Assembly (NCBI GenBank): GCA_003013855.2
Contig: ML058466.1
Location: 2,037,501 to 2,101,500, forward strand
From: Liriodendron chinense
Lineage: Eukaryota > Streptophyta > Magnoliopsida > Magnoliales > Magnoliaceae
Length of the DNA: 64,000 nucleotides
Reading direction: 5' to 3'
A model generated the notes under the pieces. It saw only the letters and a list, made by a program, of their open reading frames with translations. It ran no database searches and had not been told where the DNA came from. This document shows, piece by piece, positions 63,760-64,000 of the stretch (positions are counted from its first letter, which is position 1; every line of letters starts with the position of its first letter). The position numbers and the translations under genes were made by a program.

Positions 63760-64000
63760 CAGATTTTTGGCGATATCGATACATTGGCGATATTATCAAA
63801 ATATCACTTACATACTAGTGATATAAGCAACACCTGGAATTTACACAGTAAAAAAATATCGGCAATACATTGGCGATACAAGCGATACCTGGGATTTACA
63901 AAGTCGGAAATATTGGCGATACATTGGCAATATCAATACATCTGCGATACTTAACTATATATTGCTGATACTTGGAAATTCTGATACTACCAGTGTCATG
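63760..64000. repeat. GGCGATAC-rich repeat, running off the window
   Basis: GGCGATATCGATACATTGG, GGCGATACAAGCGATACCTGG and GGCGATACATTGGCAATATC recur at short distance. A related stretch lies at 63000-63060 (GGGGATATGG, AATATCGCCAATTTCC) in near-inverted sense, so 63000 to beyond 64000 may be one foldback element holding the SINE and the (ATCC)n block. Confidence 0.6.

Noticed and set aside
63394..63954. Trp/Met/Asp/Gly-rich and Pro/His/Ser-rich proteins
   Set aside because: Pure products of the (ATCC)n repeat.

Overview
The window is nuclear DNA of a flowering plant. There is one host gene, a minus-strand MCM8 (minichromosome maintenance 8 helicase), with nine internal exons, GT/AG introns and an unbroken reading frame. 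Everything else is intron, and almost all of that is transposable elements. A reverse-complement-rich repeat motif (GTGGGNCCCACC...CCGTCCATC...CAAGTGGACCACACC) reminds me of magnoliid genomes (Lauraceae, Magnoliaceae), but this is an impression, not a proof.

Layout of the gene. Exons lie at 61240-61503, 21152-21247, 20827-20979, 19943-20013, 19736-19854, 1802-1931, 1601-1652, 1339-1495 and 1080-1254 in transcription order. They encode the AAA+ core (Walker A, Walker B, sensor 1, arginine finger, sensor 2). The 5' exons lie beyond 64000 and the last 3' exons lie left of 1. Two introns are giant: 17,804 bp (1932-19735) and 39,992 bp (21248-61239).

The 17.8-kb intron holds a minus-strand Copia RNase H scrap, then an old Copia gag remnant split by a Copia LTR element (2954-14628, TSD TCCTA). 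That Copia was itself hit twice by Tekay/Del-like Gypsy elements that survive as solo LTRs (3877-8331, TSD GTCAC; 10510-12530, TSD CATTC). RTE and L1 LINE ends, small tandem duplications and microsatellites follow.

The 40-kb intron is a tower of insertions seven generations deep. A decayed Copia (22010-60655) was hit by a Tekay/Del-like chromovirus (23830-59491, TSD GTCAC). The 5' LTR of the chromovirus was hit by a Sirevirus-like element, now a solo LTR (23957-25944), and by a hAT element (26242-50677, 8-bp TSD). The hAT was hit by a minus-strand Tork-type Copia (26313-49030). That Copia was hit by a GGTRTKCCGTAAA-ended MITE (27536-34777) and by a Tat-lineage Gypsy (37768-48207). The MITE was hit by a second copy of the 5.2-kb Copia family (27856-34767), and this was hit by an Athila/Tat-like element, now a solo LTR (31360-33038). 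A Tourist-like MITE (56734-57317) sits in the chromovirus pol. Removing the nested inserts gives normal element lengths at every level: 5.19 and 5.23 kb for the two Copia sisters, about 5.0 kb for the Tork-type Copia, 1.88 and 1.91 kb for the two chromovirus LTRs. This supports the parsing.

The Tat-lineage element carries an additional antisense gene between pol and its 3' LTR (39063-41241). It appears to contain two GT...AG introns and to encode a gypsy-type Transposase_28-like N-terminal region plus a coiled coil. To the right of exon 61240-61503 lie ordinary intron, a tRNA-derived SINE with target-site duplication, an (ATCC)n block and a GGCGATAC-rich repeat that runs off the window. No prokaryotic, CRISPR, rRNA or intact tRNA genes were seen.
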